Source: CAVQGZ01 sp963712175
Lineage (GTDB): Bacteria > Actinomycetota > Actinomycetes > Jiangellales > Jiangellaceae
Direction: 5' to 3'
Assembly: GCA_963712175.1 (NCBI GenBank)
Contig: CAVQGZ010000007.1
Coordinates: 211,286 to 275,285, forward strand
Length of the DNA stretch: 64,000 nucleotides
Shown here: piece after piece, positions 17,684-26,678 of the stretch
Layout of the letters: the number at the start of each line of letters is the position of its first letter
How positions within the stretch are numbered: the stretch's first letter is position 1
Notes under the pieces: model-generated
The model's input: the letters and a program-made list of their open reading frames with translations, nothing else
The model's database searches: none
Told to the model about the DNA's origin: nothing
Position numbers and translations under genes: made by a program

Positions 17684-19141
17684 TCACATCGAGGCGGTGA
17701 GGTACTCGATCACAGCCTGAGCGGGATAGGGATGCCCGTCGGGGTGCGTGCGTGCGAGCGCGGTGACAGCCTCGAAGTCAGTCCCTGCCGTGACGATCGC
17801 CGGTTCCACGTAGTCGTGGGGGCGTTCCTGCGCCAGTCCCGCCGCCGACAGCAGAGCGTTGCACAGGCACGCGCGCCCTTCCGTGTTGGCTGGCCGCCCA
17901 CCTTTGCGGTCGACGTAGATGGCCGGCGGCTCGGACGGGCACCGGTATCCGATCGCCCCGTCGTCCTTCTTGTAGGGGGTACGCAGCGCGCCCAGGTCAC
18001 AGACAGGTGGACGCTGCGCAGCCACACTCGGATCCGACAGGGTGCCGGCGACCTCGACGACCTTGAACGGGAAGCCTGTCGGCGAGACCCGCCAGTCGGT
18101 GTGCACGGTCACGCCTTCGCCCGACACGACAGCGTCGAGCACCTGTCGCTTGAGCGAGTCGGCCAGCCCCGACTCCTCGCTCAGCGCGAACGCGGTGCCC
18201 ACCTGCACGCCTTGGGCACCTTCGGCTCGGGCCAGGGCCAGGCCTTCGGGAGTTCCCTGCCCCCCGGCCAGCCAGAATGGCAGACCCAGCTCGCGCAGCA
18301 CGTCCAGGTCGACGTGGTCGCGGTCGCCGTAGACCGGCTCGCCGTCATCGGTTGTGCGGCGCGGCCCGCGAGGCGGCGCGTTGTGGCCGCCGGCGATCGA
18401 GCCTTCCACGACGAAGCCGTCCGGGCGGGATTCCGGGTCGTTGGCCAGACCGACGGCCAGGTCGGTCGAGGAGACGATCGCCAGAAGCCGAGGCAACGCA
18501 AGCGGCTCTCCAGGGCCGAGCAAGGCGCGAGGGCTGCAACGCACCGCGAACGTGCCATCCGCCGACGTGGTCCCCTGCGTACGTACGGGAAGCGCAACAC
18601 CATCTCGTTGGGCCAGGCGTCGCAGCAGCCCCGGAATCTCCGCGGGGCTACCTGCCCCCACGATGACGAAGTCGACCCCGGCGAGCATGGCGCCCAGGCA
18701 GGCGAAGGGAGTGGGGAGCTCGATCTTGCGTAGGTAGTTGACCCCCACGTATCCCCGATGGCCCTCCTTGGCCAGGAACACCTCGCAGAAGTTGGCCACA
18801 ACCACGAGCTCTTGGAGCGCCACCGCCGGCTTGAGCGTGAACATCGGCACTGTCCGGTACGCCTGACCGTCCGACCGCCCGCCCTCCAGGTAGTAGGTGG
18901 CCCGTACGCGCTCGGCCATCTCGGGAACGGGGAAGGCATCGAGGGCACGCCGCAGGTGACCGCCCGGATCGCCGTCCTGCAGCCTTCGCGCCACGACCAC
19001 GTCCAACGCAGTCCCTGAGACCACGCCCAGATGCCCCGCTGATGCCACCGCACGGGCCAGCCGCCAGTGCGACACGCCCACTCCCATGCCGCCCTGGACG
19101 ATCGTCGGGAGGGATGCCGTGGTTGAAGGGGCGGCGGTCAT
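17684..19141 (-). CDS. Nitronate monooxygenase-like FMN enzyme
   Basis: The 485-residue protein starts with IVQGGMGVGVS, the strand-loop that begins FMN-binding TIM barrels of the nitronate monooxygenase/2-nitropropane dioxygenase family. It continues with VIVGAG, an internal GGHNAPPRGP and the phosphate-binding WLAGGQGTPEGLALA and GVQVGTAFALS loops. It is longer than ordinary nitronate monooxygenases (~320-370 residues): the last ~120 residues carry a Cys-containing tail (GYRCP, GRACLCNALL). It probably oxidises a nitronate or reduces an enoyl substrate; the long type is uncharacterised. The ATG at 19141 follows AGAAGG and is preferred to an upstream in-frame GTG at 19207. Confidence 0.8.
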   Translation of the reverse strand: MTAAPSTTASLPTIVQGGMGVGVSHWRLARAVASAGHLGVVSGTALDVVVARRLQDGDPGGHLRRALDAFPVPEMAERVRATYYLEGGRSDGQAYRTVPMFTLKPAVALQELVVVANFCEVFLAKEGHRGYVGVNYLRKIELPTPFACLGAMLAGVDFVIVGAGSPAEIPGLLRRLAQRDGVALPVRTQGTTSADGTFAVRCSPRALLGPGEPLALPRLLAIVSSTDLAVGLANDPESRPDGFVVEGSIAGGHNAPPRGPRRTTDDGEPVYGDRDHVDLDVLRELGLPFWLAGGQGTPEGLALARAEGAQGVQVGTAFALSEESGLADSLKRQVLDAVVSGEGVTVHTDWRVSPTGFPFKVVEVAGTLSDPSVAAQRPPVCDLGALRTPYKKDDGAIGYRCPSEPPAIYVDRKGGRPANTEGRACLCNALLSAAGLAQERPHDYVEPAIVTAGTDFEAVTALARTHPDGHPYPAQAVIEYLTASM

Positions 19142-19461
19142 GGCGACCTTCTCTCGCCGAGGGACCGGACGAAGTCGCCCCCAGGCGTACTGAGGAGGGC
19201 CGCGCACGAAGCTACGGAACCGTAACTTAGTTGAAGGTAGCCCTGCCGAGTCGCCCCTGTCCAGCGACAGCCATGGCTCGGCCGCCCTCCTCGCCGGCCA
19301 GGATCACCCCCTCGGCCCGATGCTCGCCCCACTCGGCACCGGTCGATCAGGCAGGCCGCCTGGCCGTCGTCTGGAGCGGGGCATTCCAGGACGACGCGGT
19401 AGGGCGGCGCTAGCGTGGGTCCCGTCCGGGGCCTGCCGGGGTACCTCGCCAGGGAGTAGCG
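19142..19461. other. Divergent intergenic region with a palindromic site
   Basis: These 320 bases separate the divergent nitronate monooxygenase-like gene and the ABC exporter. No gene is convincing. The region must hold both promoters. It contains the inverted repeat TACGG-AA-CCGTA at 19213-19224, about 70 bases upstream of the nitronate monooxygenase start, in a locally AT-richer patch (AACTTAGTTGAA). This is an operator candidate. Confidence 0.5.
19213..19224. promoter_or_regulatory. Candidate operator TACGG-AA-CCGTA
   Basis: Five-base arms TACGG/CCGTA flank two adenines, between two divergent genes and about 70 bases from one start codon. The size and symmetry suit a TetR- or MarR-type regulator, but none is encoded beside it. 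Confidence 0.3.
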
Positions 19462-20415
19462 ATGGATCTAGCCGTGGAGACTCAGTCGCTGTCGAAGGCC
19501 TACGACGGTGTCCAGGCGGTCGACTCGGTAGACCTTCAGGTGCCGCAACGTTCGGTATTCGGGTTCCTGGGTCCCAATGGTGCGGGAAAGACCACCACGA
19601 TGAAGATGCTGCTCGGGCTGATCCGCCCGACGTCGGGATCGGGGCGCATCTTCGGGCTGGACATCGTCTCCGACAGCCCACGGGTGCGGCATCGCGTGGG
19701 CTATCTGCCGCAGGAGCCGCGCTTCTACCCGCGGATGACCGCACGGGAGACGCTGCTGTTCGCTGCCGGGTTCTTCTTCTCCGGGCCGGCTGATCGGCTC
19801 GAGGCGCGAACCGAGGAGATGCTCGAACTGGTTGGACTGGCCGGCAAGGCTGACCGCCCCGTCAAGACCCTCTCGGGTGGCGAGACGCAGCGGCTGGGGA
19901 TCGCGCAGGCCCAGATCCACCAGCCGGAGCTGTTGATACTGGATGAGCCTGCCGCCGCGTTGGACCCGCTGGGGCGCCGGGACGTTCTGGCGATCCTCGA
20001 GCGCTTCCGGCAGACCTCCACGGTGTTGTACTCCACCCACATCCTCGACGACGTGCAGCGGGTCAGCGACATGGTCTGCATCGTCAAGGATGGTCGGGTC
20101 ATCGCCCAGGGTCCGCTGGGTGAGGTTCTGACCAGTGGGTCGGAGTCGGTCTTCGTCGCCGTGGTCGACGGCGACGTGCCGCGGGCACGAGCAGCGTTGC
20201 TGGACCAGTCATGGGTGGTGAGCGTCGCAGTCGACGGCGGAGACCGATCTGCGCGGCTTCGGATCACGGTCAGCGACGTCGAGGTCGCCCAGGCCCGGCT
20301 GCAGCGAGTGCTGCTCACCGACGAGTCACTGACGGTGACGGAGTTCAGCCGGCCCACCGTCCGCCTCGAGGACGTCTTCGTCGACCTCGTCGAGGACGGG
20401 CCCGGCGATGAGTGA
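19462..20415 (+). CDS. ABC-2 type exporter, ATP-binding protein
   Basis: The 317-residue protein has Walker A GPNGAGKT at 37-44, the signature LSGGE at 137-141, Walker B LLILDEP at 157-163 and a ~90-residue C-terminal extension after the nucleotide-binding domain, the usual plan of drug- or lipid-exporting ABC-2 ATPases. The ATG follows AGGGAG. Its end overlaps the start of the permease by eight bases, so the two form one exporter. Substrate unknown. Confidence 0.88.
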   Translation: MDLAVETQSLSKAYDGVQAVDSVDLQVPQRSVFGFLGPNGAGKTTTMKMLLGLIRPTSGSGRIFGLDIVSDSPRVRHRVGYLPQEPRFYPRMTARETLLFAAGFFFSGPADRLEARTEEMLELVGLAGKADRPVKTLSGGETQRLGIAQAQIHQPELLILDEPAAALDPLGRRDVLAILERFRQTSTVLYSTHILDDVQRVSDMVCIVKDGRVIAQGPLGEVLTSGSESVFVAVVDGDVPRARAALLDQSWVVSVAVDGGDRSARLRITVSDVEVAQARLQRVLLTDESLTVTEFSRPTVRLEDVFVDLVEDGPGDE

Positions 20416-21193
20416 CGCGGGAACGGCGGGGCTTGTACCGCTACCCGAGCATGGGTGGCGGGCCGGGCTGTCGCCGCTTATGCGGGCCGGGTTCGGCGAA
20501 TGGTTCCGAACCCGGGAGTGGTGGGTCCAAGCGCTGCTGTGGACGGCGGTCATCAACGGGTCGGTGGCCGTCGCCGTGTGGGGAGACGCCCCCGACGACC
20601 TCGACGTGTTCACGCTCTACGGGGTAATGACGATGTTCGCCGCGATCGCGGTGGCGATCCTGATGCAGGAAGCCATTGTCGGGGAGAAGCGCAGCGGGAC
20701 CGCGGCATGGGTACTGTCCAAACCGGCCTCCCGAGAGGCGTTCCTGCTCGCCAAGCTCGTCCCCAACGCCGTCGGGGTCGTCACCACGATGATCGCCATC
20801 CCCTCAGCAGTCCTGCTGGTGCAGACCAGCCTGGCCGGAATCGAGGTGTCCCCGGCACGGTTCGCGCTCGGAACGCTGGTCCCGGCCCTGAACCTGCTCT
20901 TCTACCTGACGCTCACCCTCATGCTGGGCACGCTGTTCGACTCGGCCGGACCCGTCATCGCCATCCCCCTGGCGTTCGCCTTCGGCCAGCAGCTCATCGC
21001 GGGCATCCCTGGACTCGGCTCGGTCCTGCCGTGGGCCCTGGTTGTGGGGACGGGCGACTCCGACACCTCGGTCACCGGCGCCGTCATCACCGGACAACCC
21101 ATCCCGGCCCCGGCCGCGATCGCCACCACCGCAGTCGCCTGCGCGATCTTCACGACCGTGGCGTTCTGGAAGTGGAGGCGCACCGAGCTCTGA
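20408..21193 (+). CDS. ABC-2 type exporter, permease
   Basis: The 261-residue membrane protein has six hydrophobic segments and the characteristic EAIVGEKRSGTAAWVLSKP motif after the second one (ABC-2 permeases usually show E-x-x-x-GT there). It overlaps the ATP-binding gene by eight bases and forms a two-component exporter with it. Confidence 0.85.
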   Translation: MSDAGTAGLVPLPEHGWRAGLSPLMRAGFGEWFRTREWWVQALLWTAVINGSVAVAVWGDAPDDLDVFTLYGVMTMFAAIAVAILMQEAIVGEKRSGTAAWVLSKPASREAFLLAKLVPNAVGVVTTMIAIPSAVLLVQTSLAGIEVSPARFALGTLVPALNLLFYLTLTLMLGTLFDSAGPVIAIPLAFAFGQQLIAGIPGLGSVLPWALVVGTGDSDTSVTGAVITGQPIPAPAAIATTAVACAIFTTVAFWKWRRTEL

Positions 21194-21235
21194 GGCGCCG
21201 CTGAGCCGAACGGGGCTCCCCTGGACCGGCGGGTA

Positions 21236-22603
21236 CTACCCCACCAGCTTGATCGGTGGCGGCTGCCATGACCCGTCGAGGGCGGCTTGCTCGGGAAGAT
21301 AGAGCCGGAGGACAAGGTAGAAGGGGCCGTCGGGCGCCGGCAGCCAGTTCGCCCGGCCCTCGGGCCCGTCCGGTTCGTCGTGCTGGATATGAATCATCAA
21401 CGATCCGTCGTCGCCGCGGACCAGGCCCTCGGTGGTCGAGTTCACCAGGTACCGGCCGATCGGGTTGTCCACCAAGTAGCCCGCGGCGCCGTCGTACGAG
21501 GTGTCGTACATGGTGATCGACCAGAAGGCCTCGGCCGGCGGTGGGCTGGCCAGGGTCAGCGAGTAGCGGTGCTCGCCGTGCAGCGGACGCCCGTCCGCGT
21601 CTGCCCTCGCGATCGGGTACACGGCCTCGGAGGCGTTGTTGCCGCCCCAGCCGATCATCGCACCGGCGGCACGGAACAGGTGATCGCCCCGGTACCACTC
21701 GCGATCGCCGAACACCTCGGTCATCGACCAGCCGTTGACCGTGCGTCCGAGCTGGCCGATCTTGGTCTCGATCTCCGCGCGGGCCTGAGCCACCCCAGCG
21801 CGCAGGGCGTCGCGTGACTGGTCGTCGAGGGCGGCGATGTCGAGCGGCTGCCCGGGGCGGATGCCGATGTTGGCGAACCGCTGCAGGGGCGCCAGGTCCT
21901 CGGGGTGGAAAGGCTCGCACAGTGGCAGCAGCGCGTTGACGTAGCCGATGAACCGTTCATCACGTGACGCCGCGTCGTCCCAAACCGGCCAGTCGAATGG
22001 TTCCGCCGACCCGGCGGGACCGCCGACGTGCGCCGAAAGTGGCCGCAGGTCGTAGGCAGCCATGATGCGTCCGCAGCGCTCGACGTCGCCGGGGCCAAGC
22101 AACTGGGTGCGGCCGATGACGAACACGACGTCGGTCTCGAACCGCAGCACGCTGGCGACGTCCACGGGTGCCTCACCAGCCCAGCCCGGACCGGCTAGCA
22201 GGTAAGTCCCCGCACCGGTGCCGGTGGCCCGGACCCCGACGTAGTCGACGTTGTGTCCCCACAAGTCCTCAAGCTGGAAGTGGTAGAAGCGATCGGTGAC
22301 CCCCGGCACCGACAACACCATCGGCTCAGCCCGCAGGTCCAGCGCCGCCATCGAGTATGGGGTGTCGGCGTTCGGGGTGATCACATCCTTGAACGTGTGG
22401 TCCAAGGTCCGGGGCTGCCCGCCGAGGGTGTTCAGCGGCACCTGGTACGACGCCAACCCCGGGACCAGGAAGCTGCCGAACAAGTACCGGTACCCCATCA
22501 GCATCGGGAAGAAGAAGACGTAGGCCTCCCGGGCCACGTCGACCAGGTCCTGTCCATCGATCCGGTCGTCTGCCACCAGCCGCTCCGTCCCGCGGTCCCC
22601 CAC
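21236..22603 (-). CDS. DUF1254/DUF1214 domain protein
   Basis: The 455-residue protein shows the DUF1254 half (AREAYVFFFPMLMGYRY, TPNADTPYSMAALDLRAEP and FYHFQLEDLWGHNVDYVG) and then the DUF1214 half (FWSITMYDTSYDGAAGYLVDNPIGRYLVNS, DDGSLMIHIQHDEP and WLPAPDGPFYLVLRLYLPE). These two domains normally occur together. Function is unknown; many homologues are exported, but no signal peptide is seen here. The GTG start at 22603 has only a weak G-rich sequence in front. Confidence 0.88.
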   Translation of the reverse strand: MGDRGTERLVADDRIDGQDLVDVAREAYVFFFPMLMGYRYLFGSFLVPGLASYQVPLNTLGGQPRTLDHTFKDVITPNADTPYSMAALDLRAEPMVLSVPGVTDRFYHFQLEDLWGHNVDYVGVRATGTGAGTYLLAGPGWAGEAPVDVASVLRFETDVVFVIGRTQLLGPGDVERCGRIMAAYDLRPLSAHVGGPAGSAEPFDWPVWDDAASRDERFIGYVNALLPLCEPFHPEDLAPLQRFANIGIRPGQPLDIAALDDQSRDALRAGVAQARAEIETKIGQLGRTVNGWSMTEVFGDREWYRGDHLFRAAGAMIGWGGNNASEAVYPIARADADGRPLHGEHRYSLTLASPPPAEAFWSITMYDTSYDGAAGYLVDNPIGRYLVNSTTEGLVRGDDGSLMIHIQHDEPDGPEGRANWLPAPDGPFYLVLRLYLPEQAALDGSWQPPPIKLVG

Positions 22604-22802
22604 CCTCGCCCGTGCCTGTGCACTCCCATGTAAGCACGTCAGACCGAGGTCGCATCCGTTAATGGCGATCGGAAGCCACTGGTAGCGAGGTAGGTCGTCT
22701 CGCCGAGCGGCTCAGGACGAAGCCGCGCTCGACACCGGCCGAACCTGGCCGCGATCCGCCGGGCCCCGGCCGCGCCTGCTCGAACTCGACCCCGCGTGTG
22801 CC

Positions 22803-23045
22803 CTAAGGCTTGGTGGGTTTGCGTGGCAACGTCGCGATCCATGCGAAGACCCTGTCGAACCACAGGACCAGCTGACTGGTGTCAGCCAGGAGCGCCCCAG
22901 GCACCGATAGGTAGCCGCGCATCACGCTTGCGTACTGGACGACCGGGCCGGTGTCGTAGGAGGCGCTGAACTTGCTCGCCGTGACGACGGCCAGGTACTG
23001 CGTCAACGCTTCCGGCGGGCCCTTGTAGCCGGATCCTCGCGGCAC
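22803..23045 (-). CDS. Small hypothetical protein (80 aa)
   Basis: The GTG start at 23045 is preceded by AGGGAG at six bases, which supports a real gene. The sequence is moderately hydrophobic toward the end (SQLVLWFDRVFAWIATL) and has a basic tail (PRKPTKP). I do not recognise it. It lies 54 bases downstream of the quinone oxidoreductase gene on the same strand. Confidence 0.5.
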   Translation of the reverse strand: MPRGSGYKGPPEALTQYLAVVTASKFSASYDTGPVVQYASVMRGYLSVPGALLADTSQLVLWFDRVFAWIATLPRKPTKP

Positions 23046-23098
23046 GGCCCACTCCCTGGGGTCAGGTTCAAGTCAGGCTAGCCGCCTCTGGTGGCGAC

Positions 23099-24169
23099 CT
23101 ACCGCTGCCACTCCCCATCGGTGAGGCCGGTGACAAGCACGACCTTGCCGGCGTGCCCGCCTCGCTCGAGCAACTCGTGCGCGCGGCTGGCCTCAGCCAG
23201 GGGGATCCGCGCAGCGACGAGCGGCGCCAGCTCTCCGCGCGCCAGGTGGTTCAGCAACGCACTCAGCGTCTCCCGGTACCAGGCGGTACCCAACTTGGTC
23301 AGGTCCGGAGTCGACGGCGACCGCTTGCCGTCGGGGATAAGTGACAGTGCGAGCCGAGTCAGCAGCGTCCCGGGGATGACTCGCAGTCCCTGGTCTCGGG
23401 TAGATGCGACCCCGAACCAGACAAGCCGACCACCCGGGCGCAGCGTCCGGTACGAATGCCACAGCTGGCGGCCTCCGCCGACCGGGTCGAACACGACGTC
23501 GACGCCGTCCCCGGTCAGCTCGCGGATGCGGGCAACGAAGTCCTCCGCGCGGTAGTCGATGGGTGTCGCACCGAGCCCCTCGATCACGGCGCTGTTCGTG
23601 CCGGACGCGGTGGCGTACAGCTCGAGGCCGGCCAGTCCACCGAGCTGCACGAGCGCCGACCCCACCCCTCCTGCAGCTCCGTGCACGAGCACCCGCTCCC
23701 CGGCCTGCACTCCTGCCACGCGATGCATCATCGCGTGCGCGGTGAGGTAGTTGACGACCACACACACGGCCGCGGCGGGGTCGACCCCGTCGGGGACGGG
23801 AACCAGGTCGGACACCGGCAGACAGACGTGCTCGGCGTACCCGCCCATGCCACCAGCGCCCATCGTCCAGCCGGCCACGACCTGACCGCGCGTCAGCCCA
23901 GATGCGGCATCACCCGTCTCGTCCACCACCCCGACGACGTCCACACCGAGTGTGAACGGCACCTTCGGCGTGCCCGGCAGCCGACCCGAACGGCGGAACA
24001 TCAGGTCGTATCCGGAGACACCGGCGGCAAGAACACGCACCCGCGCCTGGTCAGGGCCCGGGATGGGCATCGGTTCCTCGATGAACGAGAGGACCTCCGG
24101 TCCTCCGTGCTCAGACACGACCACACGATGGCTGCTTCGTTCCATGCTGACCATCGAAGGCGCAGCCAT
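23099..24169 (-). CDS. Medium-chain dehydrogenase, zinc-independent quinone oxidoreductase type
   Basis: The 356-residue protein has a GroES-like N-terminal domain (VRVLAAGVSGYDLMFRRSGRLPG) and a Rossmann domain with VLVHGAAGGVGSALVQLGGLAG. The catalytic-zinc and structural-zinc cysteines of alcohol dehydrogenases are absent, which places it with NADPH:quinone oxidoreductases and related enone reductases. The substrate is unknown. The ATG at 24169 has poor spacing to its AAAGG; ATGs eight and five codons downstream are alternatives. Confidence 0.85.
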   Translation of the reverse strand: MAAPSMVSMERSSHRVVVSEHGGPEVLSFIEEPMPIPGPDQARVRVLAAGVSGYDLMFRRSGRLPGTPKVPFTLGVDVVGVVDETGDAASGLTRGQVVAGWTMGAGGMGGYAEHVCLPVSDLVPVPDGVDPAAAVCVVVNYLTAHAMMHRVAGVQAGERVLVHGAAGGVGSALVQLGGLAGLELYATASGTNSAVIEGLGATPIDYRAEDFVARIRELTGDGVDVVFDPVGGGRQLWHSYRTLRPGGRLVWFGVASTRDQGLRVIPGTLLTRLALSLIPDGKRSPSTPDLTKLGTAWYRETLSALLNHLARGELAPLVAARIPLAEASRAHELLERGGHAGKVVLVTGLTDGEWQR

Positions 24170-24249
24170 CCTTTGCTGGCAGAGGCTTTCGGTCAGCCCT
24201 CAAGGCCGTCTGCGAAACCGCCCAAGCACCCTGGACGGGGCTCGTCGGG

Positions 24250-25566
24250 CTAGAGGGCCGGGGTGCGGACCCGAGCGGTGTGCACGGCGGCCAGAAGGCC
24301 GCGCAGGAACAGCGATCGCAGCGGTTCCACGAGCCCTTGGGCCCGCCCGGCCGGCAGGGTCTCGAGAACCTGCAGGACCCTGGCGAGCGCGTGCGGGCCG
24401 GCCCCGTCGAGGGTGTCGATGAGCAGGTCACCCAGCTTGCCGCGCTCCACGGCCATCGTCACCATGCGGTCGAACGTGGTCTCGGGAGTGAACACCCTCT
24501 GGTCCCTGGGCGCCATGGAGTGTGCGCCGAAACGACACAGGTCATCACAGACGCCGCAGCCCAGGCACGCATCGGGATCGACGATGGCCCAGTACTTGCG
24601 CAGGCCCTGGCCCTCGTTGTCCACCATGGTGACGGCCTGGGCGGGACAGGCGCGGGCGCACTTCTTGCAGCCTCGGCACATGTCCAGGTCGACCTGGGCG
24701 ACCCAGTTGGACGACCCGATCGCCCCGGTGATGCCGTGGCGGCGGATCGACTGCATCATCCCGCAGCAGTCGCCGCAGCAGTTGCACATGTAGGTGATGC
24801 CGCGCTGGACGTTGTCCGCGGTCTGGGCCAGACCGGCGGACTTGGCCTCGGTCAGGATCTGCAGGCCTTCCTCGTTGGAGATCGCATCGGCCAGCCCCGC
24901 CCGGACAAGAGCGTCAGCAGCCGTGCCGAAGCTCAGGCAGGTGCGCAGCGGTGCTCCGCAGCCGCGGCCTATGAGCTCGGCGTGCTGGCGGCACGGGCAG
25001 TTGCCCACCGCGACGCTGGGCGCCTCAGCGACGATGTGCGTGGCCCTCTCCCAGTCCAGCACTTCGACGGCCGGCTCGTCGGGCAGGCTCTCCTCCCGAA
25101 CCAGCGATCGTCCGATCTGCGTACTTCCCCGAAACACCCCGTGCGCCAGGGCACCGTCCTCGAACAGGTACTCGTCGAACAGCTCGGCCAGCTCGTCGAT
25201 CGGAGCGTCCTCACGCACACGCATGAAGGTGAACTCGAAGAAGCCGATGACCACGGGCGCCAGCGACACCCACCTCTCCCCCCGATGCTCGAGGTCGAAC
25301 ACCAAACCCTTGCGGGCCATGTCGTCAACGACGGGTTCCAGCTGCTCAGCCGATCGGCCCGTCCGGTCAGCAAGCTGTGCCATCGTGCACATGGTCGGCA
25401 TCCGTGCAGCGAGCTCGGCCTGCTCCTGCGTGAACAAGAGCCGGAGGATGCGTTGGAATACCGCAGAATCCGGTGCGCCCGTGGGCATCCGATCCAGGCG
25501 CTGCTGCAAACGGCGATACGCGACATCCGGATCAACAGCGAGCGTGTGTCCCATCAAGACCCCCAA
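24250..25566 (-). CDS. Multi-cluster iron-sulfur protein with winged-helix-like N-terminus
   Basis: The 438-residue protein begins with a helical region in which TMAQLADRTGRSAEQLEPVVDDMARKGLVFD looks like a winged-helix unit. The middle has unusual cysteine sets (GNCPCRQ, GRGCGAPLRTC, then CNCCGDCCGMM). Next come two ferredoxin-type clusters: CRGCKKCARACP (Cys297/300/303/307) and CLGCGVCDDLC. Comparable proteins occur in anaerobes and actinobacteria as electron carriers of unknown partner. The combination with a helix-turn-helix-like front suggests redox sensing or docking, which is inference. It lies upstream of the quinone oxidoreductase on the same strand with about 80 bases between them. 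Confidence 0.8.
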   Translation of the reverse strand: MGVLMGHTLAVDPDVAYRRLQQRLDRMPTGAPDSAVFQRILRLLFTQEQAELAARMPTMCTMAQLADRTGRSAEQLEPVVDDMARKGLVFDLEHRGERWVSLAPVVIGFFEFTFMRVREDAPIDELAELFDEYLFEDGALAHGVFRGSTQIGRSLVREESLPDEPAVEVLDWERATHIVAEAPSVAVGNCPCRQHAELIGRGCGAPLRTCLSFGTAADALVRAGLADAISNEEGLQILTEAKSAGLAQTADNVQRGITYMCNCCGDCCGMMQSIRRHGITGAIGSSNWVAQVDLDMCRGCKKCARACPAQAVTMVDNEGQGLRKYWAIVDPDACLGCGVCDDLCRFGAHSMAPRDQRVFTPETTFDRMVTMAVERGKLGDLLIDTLDGAGPHALARVLQVLETLPAGRAQGLVEPLRSLFLRGLLAAVHTARVRTPAL

Positions 25567-25768
25567 CCGTTACGTCACCCGATCGCGGCATCGCCGTCAT
25601 CGCCAGGGCCGATCGACCCCCAAGACGAAGGTGGCCACACCGCGACCGCCGTCAAGCTCGTATCCACCGGGCACGCGCACCCTCGCCGATGATCCCCACT
25701 CGACGCCCCCACGGCCTCAGCGGCCACCTTGCTGATCTCGCCACGCCTGCGTTGGACACAATGGCGAG

Positions 25769-26101
25769 ATGAGCCCGTCGAGCGCGGTCGTCATCGCGGA
25801 TGTAGCCAGTGAGCTCCCGATCCCAGAGGGAGGGGTTCTGAGCCGAACGCTGCACCGCAGCGAGGAGGTTCGTCTGGTCGGGTTCGCGTTCGACCGAGAT
25901 CAGGAGCTCACCGAGCACTCATCGGCTCTGGCGGTCACGATCCAGGTGGTGCGCGGACGCTTGGCCGTGACTCTCGGCGACGACCCAGCGATCCAGATGG
26001 GTCCCGCCAGCTGGCTGCACCTGCCACCACGGCTCCCCCACTCCGTTCGCGCCCTGGAACCCACTGTCATGCTGCTCACGATGCACACCTCGGCATCATG
26101 A
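25769..26101 (+). CDS. Small cupin protein
   Basis: The 110-residue single-domain cupin shows the beta-barrel pattern: a first motif around FAFDRDQELTEHSSALAVTIQVVRGRL, with only part of the metal-binding histidines, and a second motif with MGPASWLHLPPRLPHSVRALEPT. It probably binds a metal or small molecule; activity unknown. It overlaps the following membrane protein gene by four bases (ATGA), so the two are coupled. The promoter should be in the ~200-base gap shared with the divergent iron-sulfur protein gene. Confidence 0.8.
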   Translation: MSPSSAVVIADVASELPIPEGGVLSRTLHRSEEVRLVGFAFDRDQELTEHSSALAVTIQVVRGRLAVTLGDDPAIQMGPASWLHLPPRLPHSVRALEPTVMLLTMHTSAS

Positions 26102-26598
26102 CGCAGCAGACCCACGTTGAATCCGCGAGACCCACCGGCGCGTCCCTGCGCGTCGTCGCCGTCGCTGGCCTGCCGTTCCTGTGGCTCGGCATGGTCGCAG
26201 CGATCTCGCTGCTCGAAGCACCGTTGAAGTTCCAGGCCGACGGGGTCTCCCGAGCCGAGGCACTGGCCATTGGTCAACTCGTGTTCCCCGCGTTGAACGC
26301 CGCCGAGGCGCTCCTGGCGATTGGCCTGCTCGCTGCGCTCTGGCCAAGCCGCCACCTTGTCACTCGTACCTGGCGCTTGGCATCGGCGATCGTCGCGCTG
26401 CTGATCGTGCAAGTCGCGGTGGTTCGGCCCATCCTGCACGCGAGCACGGTCGAGGTTCTCGCGGGGACATCGGCGGGTGGCGCGGGGTGGCACTGGGTGT
26501 ACATCGCCCTCGAAGGGGTCAAGATCGTGGCGCTCCTGGTTCTCGGCTACCGCTGCGTTCTCGCAGCCACTGTCATCCTTCGACGACCGCGCCCCTAG
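26098..26598 (+). CDS. Four-helix membrane protein (166 aa)
   Basis: Four hydrophobic segments are visible: VAVAGLPFLWLGMVAAISLL, LVFPALNAAEALLAIGLLAAL, LASAIVALLIVQVAVV and VYIALEGVKIVALLVLGYR. The family is not recognised. The start overlaps the stop of the cupin gene, so the pair probably acts together. Confidence 0.75.
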   Translation: MTQQTHVESARPTGASLRVVAVAGLPFLWLGMVAAISLLEAPLKFQADGVSRAEALAIGQLVFPALNAAEALLAIGLLAALWPSRHLVTRTWRLASAIVALLIVQVAVVRPILHASTVEVLAGTSAGGAGWHWVYIALEGVKIVALLVLGYRCVLAATVILRRPRP

Positions 26599-26678
26599 CA
26601 CCGGTGCGGCGATGGCAGTCTGTCGACACGGACCGGAGGCCCAGCGGAGCATCGGTCACGAGCGGTAGCGGAGGGGTC

